Notes under the pieces: model-generated
What the model was told of the DNA's origin: nothing
The model's database searches: none
The model's input: the letters and a program-made list of their open reading frames with translations, nothing else
Source of the DNA: DAOUBF01 sp034432795
GTDB taxonomy: Bacteria > Chloroflexota > Anaerolineae > DSLN01
Reading direction: 5' to 3'
Assembly (NCBI GenBank): GCA_034432795.1
Contig: DAOUBF010000086.1
Location: 28,303 to 92,302, forward strand
DNA length: 64,000 nucleotides
Made by a program: the position numbers and the translations under genes
Part shown: positions 50,860-59,489 of the stretch, piece by piece
How positions within the stretch are numbered: the first letter of the stretch is position 1
How the letters are laid out: each line of letters opens with the position of its first letter

Positions 50860-51948
50860 ATGTCGCGTTTTAATTCCGTCATCCAAGAGGACATTGAGAT
50901 TATTCTGGCCGACCTGGGCGAGAAGCTGGAGGCCCTGGCCGGTACGACGTTGCTCGTCACGGGCGGCAGCGGTTTCCTGTGTTCGTACTTCCTGGATACG
51001 GTCGCGGCCCTCAACGACCGGGGGCTATCGCCGCGCTGCCGCCTCATCGCCATAGACAATTTCAAGACCGGTCTGCCTGAGCGTATCGCGCACCTGAGCG
51101 GCAGGCCGGATATTCAGTTCATCCAACACGATGTGAGCCAGCCTCTCCCCTATGCGGGGGAGATGGGGGTGGATTGGATTATCCATGGCGCGGGCATCGC
51201 CTCACCGACGTTCTACCGTCGCTATCCGCTGGAGACGATTGACGTGAACGTGTCCGGCACGCGCCACATGCTGGAGTTGGCGCGGCGCGAGGGGGTCAGG
51301 AGTATGCTGTATTTCAGCACGAGCGAAATTTACGGTGACCCCGACCCGCAGGCGGTCCCCACGTCGGAGGACTATCGCGGCTTCGTCTCCTGCATTGGCC
51401 CACGCGCCTGCTATGATGAGTCCAAGCGGCTGGCAGAGACCCTGTGCTACACCTATCACGCGCTATATGGCACGCCGGTCAAGTGGGTGCGTCCATTTAA
51501 CGTGTACGGCCCCGGCCAGCGCATTGACGACCGGCGCATCATCCCAGACTTGATGGCCGCTGCGTTGGAGCGCAGGCCGATTGTGCTCTACAGCGATGGC
51601 CGGGCCACGCGCACGTTCTGCTACATCCGCGACGCCATCCGCGCCTGCTGGCATATCCTGCTCTCGGAGGCAAACGGCGAGGTGTTCAACGTGGGTAACG
51701 ACCAGGGCGAGGTCTCCATCGGCGACCTGGCCCTGCTTATGCGCGAGGTGGCCGGGCCGCCTTATCTGGAAGTCCGCTACGAAATCAGCGCGGACAGGCA
51801 TTACACCACAGACAATCCGCAGCGGCGCTGCCCGGATGTAACCAGGCTGAGGACCCGTTTCCCCTGGCAGCCGGAGGTCTCCCTGCGCGAGGGGCTGGCC
51901 CGGACGTTGCGGTCGTATCAGGAGATTCTGGCGAGAGAGGTAGCGTAA
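50860..51948 (+). CDS. NAD-dependent nucleotide-sugar SDR (UDP-glucuronate decarboxylase-like)
   Basis: A 362-residue extended SDR. TTLLVTGGSGFLCSYFLDTV is the dinucleotide motif; HGAGIASPTFYRRYPLETID resembles the H-x-A-x-x-x-x-P region of UDP-xylose synthases, and the catalytic Y-x3-K is in CYDESKRLAETL. WVRPFNVYGPGQRIDDRRII completes the family pattern. It has an unusual ~25-residue N-terminal extension. A C-rich/G-rich repeat piece encodes PYAGEMG around residue 105. With the UDP-glucose dehydrogenase encoded next it could make UDP-xylose or a related sugar; specificity is inferred. Confidence 0.82.
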   Translation: MSRFNSVIQEDIEIILADLGEKLEALAGTTLLVTGGSGFLCSYFLDTVAALNDRGLSPRCRLIAIDNFKTGLPERIAHLSGRPDIQFIQHDVSQPLPYAGEMGVDWIIHGAGIASPTFYRRYPLETIDVNVSGTRHMLELARREGVRSMLYFSTSEIYGDPDPQAVPTSEDYRGFVSCIGPRACYDESKRLAETLCYTYHALYGTPVKWVRPFNVYGPGQRIDDRRIIPDLMAAALERRPIVLYSDGRATRTFCYIRDAIRACWHILLSEANGEVFNVGNDQGEVSIGDLALLMREVAGPPYLEVRYEISADRHYTTDNPQRRCPDVTRLRTRFPWQPEVSLREGLARTLRSYQEILAREVA

Positions 51949-51953
51949 CCACT

Positions 51954-53327
51954 ATGCGCGTAGCAGTGATTGGAGCCGGGTACGTTGGGTTGGTGACAGG
52001 TGTTGGGCTGGCCACAGTGGGTCACGATGTCACCTGTGTAGAGATCAACGCGAGCCGCGTGGCGGCTATCAACGCCGGTCGCTCACCCCTGCACGAACCT
52101 GGCCTGACGGAGCGGTTGCGGGCGGCCCTGGCGGCGGACCGCTTCCGCGCGGTGAGTGCGCTGCCGCCCGCCGTGCGCGATGCCCAGGTGATCCTGATCT
52201 GCGTGGGGACACCCTCGGCGCCGACCGGCGCAATTGACTTGCAGGCGGTGCAGGGGGCGGCGCGGCAGATCGGCCAGGCGTTGCGCCAGGTGCAGGGCTA
52301 TTGCGTGGTCGCCGTCAAGAGCACAGTGGTGCCGGGGACAACCGAAGGCGTCGTTGGCCCGGCAGTGTGGGCGGCGGCGGGGCAGGGGGCGGAGACCATC
52401 GGCTTAGCCATGAATCCGGAGTTCCTGCGCGAGGGCGACGCAGTGGCCGACTTCCTGACACCGGACCGCATTGTCGTAGGCGCAATAGACGCGCGCTCGG
52501 CAGAGGTCATGCGCGAACTGTATGCGCCCTTCAACGCGCCGCTGATTATCACCAACCCGCGCACCGCCGAGATGATCAAGTACACCTCCAACGCGCTCCT
52601 GGCGACGCTGATCTCGTTCTCCAATCAGATCGCGGCCATCTGCGAAGCCACGCCGGATGTGGACGTTCAGACGGTGATGGACGCAGTGCACATGGACAGG
52701 CGGCTCACCCCCGCTATGGACGGCCGGCCCGTTCAGCCGGGCATCCTGGCCTATTTGCGGGCGGGCGCGGGCTTCGGCGGTAGTTGCCTGCCCAAGGACG
52801 TCAAGGCACTGCGGGCCTATGCGCGCGCAGTCCATGCGCCCACCGAGTTGCTGGATGCGGTCCTGGCGATCAACGATCAGCGGCCCCGGCATCTTGTCAA
52901 GCTGGCTGAGAACGCGTTGGGGTCGCTGGCCGGGCGGACGGTGGCCGTCTTGGGGCTGACCTTCAAGCCGGGCAGCGATGACCTGCGCGATTCGCCCGCC
53001 CTGCGCGTGGTGGAGTTGCTCCAAGAAGCAGGCGCCCATGTCCGCGGCTACGATCCCATGATCACCCCGGATGGCGCGGCTCAGCATGGCCTGCACATGA
53101 GTGCGAATGGCAACAGTATAGAGATATGCGCTTCCGCCCGCCAGGCGCTCACGGGCGCGGACGCCGCGCTCATCACCACCGGCTGGCGCGATTTCGCCAG
53201 CCTGGACTGGTCGGAGATGGCCTCTGTCATGCGCATGCCCATCGTGGTGGACGGACGGCGCATCCTGGATGGTGCACACGGGCTTGACGGTGTGACACTC
53301 TTGAAGATCGGATACAAGGCGATTTGA
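51954..53327 (+). CDS. UDP-glucose/GDP-mannose dehydrogenase family protein
   Basis: A 457-residue NAD-dependent sugar dehydrogenase. The N-terminal binding motif is MRVAVIGAGYVGLVTGVGLA; the catalytic cysteine is C278 in GAGFGGSCLPKDVKAL, with K-x-x-x-N in MIKYTSNALLA. The C-terminal domain includes VLGLTFKPGSDDLRDSPAL. It most likely oxidises UDP-glucose to UDP-glucuronate, the substrate for the UXS-like enzyme encoded immediately upstream. Five nt separate the two genes. Confidence 0.92.
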   Translation: MRVAVIGAGYVGLVTGVGLATVGHDVTCVEINASRVAAINAGRSPLHEPGLTERLRAALAADRFRAVSALPPAVRDAQVILICVGTPSAPTGAIDLQAVQGAARQIGQALRQVQGYCVVAVKSTVVPGTTEGVVGPAVWAAAGQGAETIGLAMNPEFLREGDAVADFLTPDRIVVGAIDARSAEVMRELYAPFNAPLIITNPRTAEMIKYTSNALLATLISFSNQIAAICEATPDVDVQTVMDAVHMDRRLTPAMDGRPVQPGILAYLRAGAGFGGSCLPKDVKALRAYARAVHAPTELLDAVLAINDQRPRHLVKLAENALGSLAGRTVAVLGLTFKPGSDDLRDSPALRVVELLQEAGAHVRGYDPMITPDGAAQHGLHMSANGNSIEICASARQALTGADAALITTGWRDFASLDWSEMASVMRMPIVVDGRRILDGAHGLDGVTLLKIGYKAI

Positions 53328-53329
53328 TC

Positions 53330-54703
53330 ATGCGTGTGGCTATATTGGGGGCAGGACTGGCCGGTCTCTCCACCGCCTATTTTCTGAGGCAGGGCGGCTG
53401 GAGGAACGTGCGCGTGTATGAGCGTAACCGCTATGCTGGCGGCCACGCCACGAGCTTTACCCTCACCTCTACAGGCAGGGGGAATGAGAGCCTGGCCTTC
53501 ACCTTTGACGAGGGGCCACATGTCTCCTTCACCAAAGACGCCTTCGTGCGCGAGTTCCTGGCCGAGAGCGTCGGGGGCGAGTTTGACGAGCATGTCGCCC
53601 GTATCAGCAACTATTACCGGGGCCACTGGCTCAAGCACCCTGCCCAGTGCAACCTGTACGGCCTGCCGGTGGACCTGGTGGAGCGCTGCATCCTGGATGT
53701 GATTGAGGCCAACACTGCGCCGAATGGGGCGCCGCCGCGAAATTACGCCGAGTGGTGCACCCGCAGCCTGGGCAAAACCTTCAGCCAGGAGTTCACCTTC
53801 CGCTATACGCGCAAGTATTGGACGCTGGAGGCCGAGCAGATGACCACCGATTGGGTGGGGACGCGCATGTACCCGCCACGCATCGCCGATGTCATACGCG
53901 GGGCGCTGACGACCGACACGGATGAGAGCCAGCACCACTATCTGACGCGCTTCCGCTACCCACGCCGGGGCGGCTTCGGCGCATTCACTCGGCGGCTGGC
54001 CGAGGGCGCGCCGGTGGCTTACGGCTATGAGGTTACCCAGGTGGACGTGCGCGAACGGCGTCTGCGCTTCGCCAACGGCGAGGAGGCGGGCTATGACATC
54101 CTGGTTTCGTCGCTGCCCCTGCCGGAGTTGATCCGCCGCATCCCCCAGGCGCCGGAGGAGGTACGCCAGGCCGCCGACCGGCTGGTGTGCAGTTCGGTGG
54201 TGCTCATCAGCCTGGGCGTGGCCCGGGCCGACCTGTCGCCTTATCACTGGTTTTACGTGTACGATGAGGACATCCCCTTTGCGCGGGTGAACCTGCCGCA
54301 CAACATCACCCCGGCCTGCGCGCCAGAGGGCTGTGGCGGTATCCAGGCCGAGATTTACTTCTCGCGTTACAGGCCCCTGTGGGCCTCGCTGGAGGAGTTG
54401 ACGGAGCAGACCATTGCCGGCCTGGTGCGCATCGGCGTGCTGCGCCCCGACGATACCATCCTGGTCCGCGATGCGCGCGTCATCCGCTATGCCAACGTGA
54501 TCTTTGATCACGACCGCGCCCCCGCGCTGGAGGTGGTGCATGGCTACCTGCGCGACCAGGGTATCCATTATTGTGGCCGCTATGGGGAGTGGGCTTACCT
54601 GTGGACGGACGATGCGATTCTGAGCGGGAAGCGCGTCGCCGAGACGATCTTGGGGAAAACGTCAAACGTGAAACGTGAAACGTCAAACGTGAGCTGTGAA
54701 TGA
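53330..54703 (+). CDS. FAD-dependent amine-oxidase-fold oxidoreductase (UDP-Galp mutase/PPOX-like)
   Basis: A 457-residue flavoprotein. FAD-binding starts MRVAILGAGLAGLSTAYFLR, with the second strand VRVYERNRYAGGHATSF. The C-terminal FAD site is in VVHGYLRDQGIHYCGRYGEW. In glycan loci such proteins often resemble UDP-galactopyranose mutase or protoporphyrinogen oxidase-like sugar enzymes. The start ATG 53330 lies 2 nt after the dehydrogenase stop. The C-terminal tail KTSNVKRETSNVSCE is encoded by a heptamer array (54661-54716) and is probably not part of the fold. Confidence 0.85.
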   Translation: MRVAILGAGLAGLSTAYFLRQGGWRNVRVYERNRYAGGHATSFTLTSTGRGNESLAFTFDEGPHVSFTKDAFVREFLAESVGGEFDEHVARISNYYRGHWLKHPAQCNLYGLPVDLVERCILDVIEANTAPNGAPPRNYAEWCTRSLGKTFSQEFTFRYTRKYWTLEAEQMTTDWVGTRMYPPRIADVIRGALTTDTDESQHHYLTRFRYPRRGGFGAFTRRLAEGAPVAYGYEVTQVDVRERRLRFANGEEAGYDILVSSLPLPELIRRIPQAPEEVRQAADRLVCSSVVLISLGVARADLSPYHWFYVYDEDIPFARVNLPHNITPACAPEGCGGIQAEIYFSRYRPLWASLEELTEQTIAGLVRIGVLRPDDTILVRDARVIRYANVIFDHDRAPALEVVHGYLRDQGIHYCGRYGEWAYLWTDDAILSGKRVAETILGKTSNVKRETSNVSCE

Positions 54704-54716
54704 CATTTGACGCCTG
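54661..54716. repeat. Heptanucleotide array spanning a stop codon
   Basis: Eight units of the GTSAAAC type: GTCAAAC, GTGAAAC, GTGAAAC, GTCAAAC, GTGAGCT, GTGAATG, ACATTTG, ACGCCTG. The stop codon of the FAD protein lies inside. The longest array in the window. Confidence 0.85.
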
Positions 54717-54732
54717 ACACCTGGAGGAATGG

Positions 54733-56424
54733 ATGCCATCAGAGAACGGTCAATCACTATCGCCAAAGGTCTTCGTCCTGGCGTTGGACGGAGGGACATT
54801 TGACCTGCTGCGCCCCTGGATGGAGCAAGGGGAACTGCCCAACCTGCGGGCGTTGTTCCGAAGCGGCGTGCATGGCTCGCTGGAGAGCACCTACCCGCCG
54901 CTGACCGGCCCGGCCTGGGCCTCGTTCATGACCGGCAAGCGGCCGGAGAACCACAGCCTGTTGGAGTTCTTTGGGCGCGAGCCGAACAGCTACCGCCAGC
55001 GGCTGCACAGCCGCCTGGACATTGACGGGCGCAGCATTTGGCGCGTGCTGAGCGACCACGGCAAGCGCGTCGGTGTGATCGGCGTCCCGCTCACCTACCC
55101 GCCGGAGCCGGTCAACGGCTTCCTCATCACTGGCCTGCTCACGCCGCGCACCAAGGTCACCTTCACCCACCCACCGGAACTGGAGCACGAACTGAACCAG
55201 AAGCTGGGGCGCTACCTGCTGCAGCACACCGAGAAGTACCTCCAGGATGACCCCTCACGCCTGATCAATGAAGAGTGGGCCATCATGAACAACAAGATTG
55301 ACGCGGCCCTGTACCTGATGGACGCCAAGCCCTGGGACTTCTTCATGCTGCACATCCTGGGGACCGACGTGCTCCAGCACGCCTTCTGGCACTACTTTGA
55401 CCCCAACCATATTGAGTACAACCCCAACGATAAGAACATCCAGAAGTACGGCAACGTTATCCTCAAATTCTGGCGCGACCTGGACAAGCGGCTGGGCGAG
55501 GTATTCGCCCGGCTGGATGAGAACACCTATGTGATGGTCATGTCCGATCACGGCTTCGGCCCGCTGCGCCTGTACATCAACTTCAACATCTGGCTGTTGC
55601 GCGAGGGCTTTATGCATCTCAAGCGCGACATCCGCACGCGGCTGCGCTGGCTGGCCTTCCGTCTGGGCTTCAATTACCGCAACGCGGTCAACATCGGCTT
55701 TAAGACCGGCCTGGCCCGTCGCATTATCCAGTTGGGCCGCGCCAAACAGGAGGAAATGCAGCGTAAGACCTTCCTCTCGCTGGACGATGTGGATTGGTCG
55801 CGCACGACGGTGTACTCCATCGGCAACTTCGGCCAGATGTATGTCAATCTGAAGGGGCGCGAGCCGGAGGGCATTGTGGAGCCGGGCGCAGAGTACGAAG
55901 CGGTGCTGGCGAAGCTGGAGGAGCGGCTGCGCGCGTTGCGCGATCCCTACACCGGCGAGCCGGTGGTGGAGCGCATCTGGCGCGGCTCGGAACTCTATCA
56001 GGGGAAGTACGCCCACAAGGCGCCGGACCTGTTCTTCTTCACGCGGGGGATGCTTTACAAGGCGATGGGCCTATCCGACTTCGGCTCGGACACGGTATTT
56101 GAGCATCTGTACGGCACGCACGCCCACCATCACATGAACGGCATCTTCATGCTCAAGGGGCCAGGCATCCCGCAGGATGTGGAGATCACGGGCGCACGCC
56201 TGATTGACCTGGCGCCGACGATCTACCACCTCATGGGCGTGCCCATCCCCCGCGACGTGGATGGGCAGGTGCTTACGCAGGCGCTGGGGCAGGCTGGACA
56301 GGCGGCCCCGCAGTACGAGACGGGCTTCGTCAGCGGCAACGGCGGCGAGGCCGAGCATGTCTATACGGCGGAGGAAGAAGCCGCGCTCACCGAGATGCTG
56401 AGGGACCTGGGCTATGTCAGTTAG
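54733..56424 (+). CDS. Alkaline-phosphatase-superfamily phosphodiesterase/transferase (paralog 1)
   Basis: A 563-residue protein of the type I phosphodiesterase/nucleotide pyrophosphatase group. Metal ligand D19 is in VFVLALDGGTFDLL, and the nucleophile T58 is in STYPPLTGPAWASFMTGKRP. Further metal residues occur in LGTDVLQHAFWHYFDP and MVMSDHGFGPL. It ends with EEEAALTEMLRDLGYV, a C-terminal tail shared with the paralog at 57582. No signal peptide is visible. Its place among sugar genes suggests handling of a phosphorylated or nucleotide-activated glycan intermediate, or a phospho-group transfer; the substrate is unknown. Confidence 0.87.
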   Translation: MPSENGQSLSPKVFVLALDGGTFDLLRPWMEQGELPNLRALFRSGVHGSLESTYPPLTGPAWASFMTGKRPENHSLLEFFGREPNSYRQRLHSRLDIDGRSIWRVLSDHGKRVGVIGVPLTYPPEPVNGFLITGLLTPRTKVTFTHPPELEHELNQKLGRYLLQHTEKYLQDDPSRLINEEWAIMNNKIDAALYLMDAKPWDFFMLHILGTDVLQHAFWHYFDPNHIEYNPNDKNIQKYGNVILKFWRDLDKRLGEVFARLDENTYVMVMSDHGFGPLRLYINFNIWLLREGFMHLKRDIRTRLRWLAFRLGFNYRNAVNIGFKTGLARRIIQLGRAKQEEMQRKTFLSLDDVDWSRTTVYSIGNFGQMYVNLKGREPEGIVEPGAEYEAVLAKLEERLRALRDPYTGEPVVERIWRGSELYQGKYAHKAPDLFFFTRGMLYKAMGLSDFGSDTVFEHLYGTHAHHHMNGIFMLKGPGIPQDVEITGARLIDLAPTIYHLMGVPIPRDVDGQVLTQALGQAGQAAPQYETGFVSGNGGEAEHVYTAEEEAALTEMLRDLGYVS

Positions 56425-57544
56425 GGTGGAGGGACGGACGATGGACGACGGAACCGGGCGCAGGAGCGAGGCGCACCTCGCCGCTGCTGGGCCATCCTCC
56501 GTCCTCCGTCCTCCGTCGCTGAAAGCCAGCGTGCTCATTGTCGGCTACAACGAGTCGGCGATGATCCTGGACTGCATCGGCTCGGTGCTAGCCCAGGACT
56601 TTCCCCGCGAGGAGTACGAGGTCATCTTCGTGGACAACGGCTCGCACGATAACTCGGCGGAGTTGGTGCAAAGGCATTACCCCGAAGTGACCATCGTCCG
56701 GCTGATGCCCAACGTGGGCTATCCGGCGGGGAACAACGCCGGGTTGAGGTATGTGAACGGCCCGCGTGTGGTGATGTTGAGCGCGGATACGGTCGTGCCG
56801 CGCACCTGGCTGCGCGAACTGCTCAGGCCGATGGACGAGGACCCCCAGGTCAAGGTGTGCCACGCGGCCATGGTGATCCCCGGCGATCCCGGCTACGAAG
56901 AGGGGCTGGCCACGCGGGCGACGCCCAAAGCGGCGGCCTATCACGATATGACCCGGCTGGGCTTCATCAAGCCCACCTGGGTGCCGACCGAGAGCGAACC
57001 GGTGCAGACGCTGCACGTCGCCGGTGCCAGCGCCGCGCTGGACCTGTCTATCCTGGAGGAGATCGGCGGCTATCTGCTGGATGGCGACTATTACCTGGAC
57101 TGCGACGAGATTGACCTGGGCTTCCGCGTCAACGCGCTGGGCTACAAGGTGTTGGCCGTGCCGCGGGCGGCCTATTATCACCGCCACCCGTTCAACACCC
57201 AGGTGAATCTTAAGAACATTCGCACGCGGGCGCGACGGCTGCTGCGCCTGCAGCGCAACAAGTTCATCACCTTTTACAAGAACCTGTATCTCTCAGAGTT
57301 TTTGCTCTACCTGCCGCTGGTCCTGTTCGGCGGGCCGTTCAAGGTCAGGGCCTATGCCAGCCGCTTCAGTGTAGCCCAGCGCATCCTGAACATGCTGGGG
57401 CTGGCCGCGTTCGCCTGGGCGGGCTTTCTGGTGGCGGCATTAGGGTACTTCCCGCGCTTCGCCGCCAAGCGCCGCTTCATCCTGGCGCACCGGCGGCAGC
57501 CGAAGGGCTGGTTTGTGCGCGAGCTATGGAAAAGAAATTCGTAG
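56414..57544 (+). CDS. Glycosyltransferase family 2
   Basis: A 376-residue GT2 enzyme, rhamnosyltransferase-like. The fold begins ASVLIVGYNESAMILDCIGS, with FVDNGSHDNSAELV and MPNVGYPAGNNAGLRY typical of WbbL-like enzymes; the catalytic D-x-D equivalent is LSADTVVP. A hydrophobic C-terminal segment (about 290-345) may anchor it in the membrane. The first ~35 residues are encoded by two heptamer arrays (56429-56449 and 56493-56520), so ATG 56441 or a later start is also possible. It overlaps paralog 1 by 11 nt and lies between the two phosphoesterases. Confidence 0.88.
   Translation: MSVRVEGRTMDDGTGRRSEAHLAAAGPSSVLRPPSLKASVLIVGYNESAMILDCIGSVLAQDFPREEYEVIFVDNGSHDNSAELVQRHYPEVTIVRLMPNVGYPAGNNAGLRYVNGPRVVMLSADTVVPRTWLRELLRPMDEDPQVKVCHAAMVIPGDPGYEEGLATRATPKAAAYHDMTRLGFIKPTWVPTESEPVQTLHVAGASAALDLSILEEIGGYLLDGDYYLDCDEIDLGFRVNALGYKVLAVPRAAYYHRHPFNTQVNLKNIRTRARRLLRLQRNKFITFYKNLYLSEFLLYLPLVLFGGPFKVRAYASRFSVAQRILNMLGLAAFAWAGFLVAALGYFPRFAAKRRFILAHRRQPKGWFVRELWKRNS
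56493..56520. repeat. Heptanucleotide array in 5' end of GT2 gene
   Basis: CATCCTC CGTCCTC CGTCCTC CGTCGCT; together with GGACGAT GGACGAC (56436-56449) it supplies the N-terminal extension of the GT2 protein in two opposite orientations. Confidence 0.75.
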
Positions 57545-57559
57545 GAACTCTAAAGTTCC
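57544..57559. promoter_or_regulatory. GGAACT-N4-AGTTCC palindrome
   Basis: GGAACT-CTAA-AGTTCC overlaps the end of the GT2 gene and lies 22 nt before the next start. The same half-sites with the same 4-nt spacing form the core of the array at 23196-23211. Confidence 0.45.
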
Positions 57560-57581
57560 CAGGGTCAAGATAGGAGTCTAC

Positions 57582-59273
57582 ATGTCTGATCGCGTGTTAG
57601 TCATCGGTTTAGATTCTGCGCCACTGAACTGGGTGGAACGCTGGGTGGCCGAGGGGCGGATGCCCAACCTGGGCCGGTTGATGGCGAATGGGGCGGTGGG
57701 CATTTTGCGCACGGTGAACCCGCCGCTCAGCCCGGCGGCCTGGTCATCGTTCGCCACCGGCATGCTCCCGGCGAAGCACGGCGTGTACGATCACGTGTAC
57801 CGACGGCCTGAGAGCTATGATCTGGCGCCGACGAACAGCCGTCGGCGCATGGGCAAGACGTTGTGGCAGATCATCGGCGAGCAGGGCGGTAAGGTCGGCG
57901 TGATCAACGTCCCGGAGACGTATCCGCCCACGCCGGTCAATGGCTTCCTCATCAGCGGCATGGACACCCCCTCGGATGAGGCCGATTGGGCCTATCCGCC
58001 GGAGTTGAAGGCCGAGTTGGAGCGGGCCGTGGGCGGCTATCGGGTGTTTGGCCGCCGTTCTAAGGAGAACCTGAGCCGTGCTATCGCCGGGATGTACCAG
58101 ACGATCCCCATGCGCTGTCGCACCGCGGAATATCTCTGGAGCAAATATCGGCCGGACTTCATGATCCTGGTGTTCATGGAGACCGACATCATCCAGCACA
58201 AGTGCTGGAAGTACATGGACCCGGCCCACCCAGAGTACACCCCAGAGGGCGCAAAGCGGTATGGCTCGGTGATCCCCGACATTTACACACGGATAGACCA
58301 GGAGCTTAAGCCGCTTTTGGAGCAGTTGGACGATCGCACAACGGTGATCATCATGTCGGATCACGGCGCCGGGCCGCTGTACAAATCCCTGTATCTGAAC
58401 AACTGGCTGGTCAGCCACGGGCTGATGCATTTCAAGCGTGACGCGGTCACGCGGATCAAGCGGGCCTTGTTCCAGCTCGGCTTCACGCCGGAAAACATGC
58501 TCAATCTGGCGGCTACCCTGCGCCTGGGCATGGTGGACCAGGTCACCAGCCTCATCAAGGATAGGATGGGGCAGCAGGGCGGGACGACACTGGCGCAGCG
58601 GCTGTTCCTCTCCTGGGCGGATGTGGACTGGCCGCGCACCAAGGCCTACGCGCTGGGTGGCTACACCACCGGCTTCTACATCAACCTGAAGGGACGCGAG
58701 CCTCAGGGCTGCGTGGAGCCGGGCGATGAGTACGAGATGGTGCGTGAGGAGATCATGTACCGGCTGATGCAGTGGCGCGACGACACCACCGGCCAGCCGG
58801 TGGTGGAGCAGGTCTATCGGCGCGAGGAATTGCATCAAGGCCCTTACGTTGAGCGGATGCCGGATGTCATCTTCATGGCCCGCGATGAAGCCTATGTGGG
58901 CTTCGGTGGGCACGAGTTCGGGAATAACGCGCTGATGCGCTCATCACCGCTGTTCAATGCCCATCATCGGATGGATGGTATGGTGGCGCTGTATGGGCCA
59001 GCCATCCGCCGGGGCGCCCGCCTGGAGACGCACTGCATTATAGACCTGGCGCCCACGATCCTGTACCTGCTGGGCTATCCGATCCCGGCGGATATGGACG
59101 GCCAGGTGATGGCGCCAGCCTTCCTGCCCGAGTTTCTGGCCACGCGCCCGATGGTCACGCTGGACGACGGACGACGGACGACGGACGACGGACTGCCAGC
59201 ACCGGATGGTGTGTATTCGGCCAGTGAAGAGGGGGAGGTCCTGGAGCGGCTGAAGGACCTGGGGTACGTGTAG
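57582..59273 (+). CDS. Alkaline-phosphatase-superfamily phosphodiesterase/transferase (paralog 2)
   Basis: A 563-residue paralog of the protein at 54733. D11 in VLVIGLDSAPLNWVERW and S50 in NPPLSPAAWSSFATGMLP occupy the first metal and nucleophile positions, so the nucleophile is Ser instead of Thr. MSDHGAGPLYKSLYLNNWL parallels paralog 1. It ends SASEEGEVLERLKDLGYV. Just before this tail, a perfect 4-unit heptamer array (59162-59189) encodes LDDGRRTTDDG, absent from paralog 1. ATG 57582 has RBS TAGGAGT. It probably acts on a related but different substrate. Confidence 0.87.
   Translation: MSDRVLVIGLDSAPLNWVERWVAEGRMPNLGRLMANGAVGILRTVNPPLSPAAWSSFATGMLPAKHGVYDHVYRRPESYDLAPTNSRRRMGKTLWQIIGEQGGKVGVINVPETYPPTPVNGFLISGMDTPSDEADWAYPPELKAELERAVGGYRVFGRRSKENLSRAIAGMYQTIPMRCRTAEYLWSKYRPDFMILVFMETDIIQHKCWKYMDPAHPEYTPEGAKRYGSVIPDIYTRIDQELKPLLEQLDDRTTVIIMSDHGAGPLYKSLYLNNWLVSHGLMHFKRDAVTRIKRALFQLGFTPENMLNLAATLRLGMVDQVTSLIKDRMGQQGGTTLAQRLFLSWADVDWPRTKAYALGGYTTGFYINLKGREPQGCVEPGDEYEMVREEIMYRLMQWRDDTTGQPVVEQVYRREELHQGPYVERMPDVIFMARDEAYVGFGGHEFGNNALMRSSPLFNAHHRMDGMVALYGPAIRRGARLETHCIIDLAPTILYLLGYPIPADMDGQVMAPAFLPEFLATRPMVTLDDGRRTTDDGLPAPDGVYSASEEGEVLERLKDLGYV
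59162..59189. repeat. Perfect heptanucleotide array inside phosphoesterase gene
   Basis: Four identical GGACGAC units in tandem. Gain or loss of one unit would shift the frame of the conserved C-terminal tail. Confidence 0.9.
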
Positions 59274-59306
59274 AGAGAGGGAGACTGAGGATGAGAGATT
59301 CGGTAG

Positions 59307-59404
59307 ATCACAGATTCCCCCCACCCCAACCCTCCCCCCATTGTGGGGGAGGGGGGAATATGTTCCCTCCCCCTGGACGAGGGAGGGAGTGACAGTTCTG
59401 TGAT
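59307..59404. mobile_element. MITE-like element with ATCACAGA/TCTGTGAT ends, copy 2
   Basis: A 98-bp element bounded by ATCACAGA (59307-59314) and TCTGTGAT (59397-59404). Read on the minus strand it begins ATCACAGAACTGTCAC and follows the order of copy 1 (9115-9226), so the two copies are inverted relative to each other. It fills the gap before the giant membrane-TPR gene; nothing else is seen in that 216-bp gap. Confidence 0.6.
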
Positions 59405-59489
59405 CTGCTTTAAGAGAGTGGGAGCGCAGATGAATCTCCAATCTCTGATCTCCCAGGACAGTTTTTAGAAAGCAACAGGTAGGACTTCC

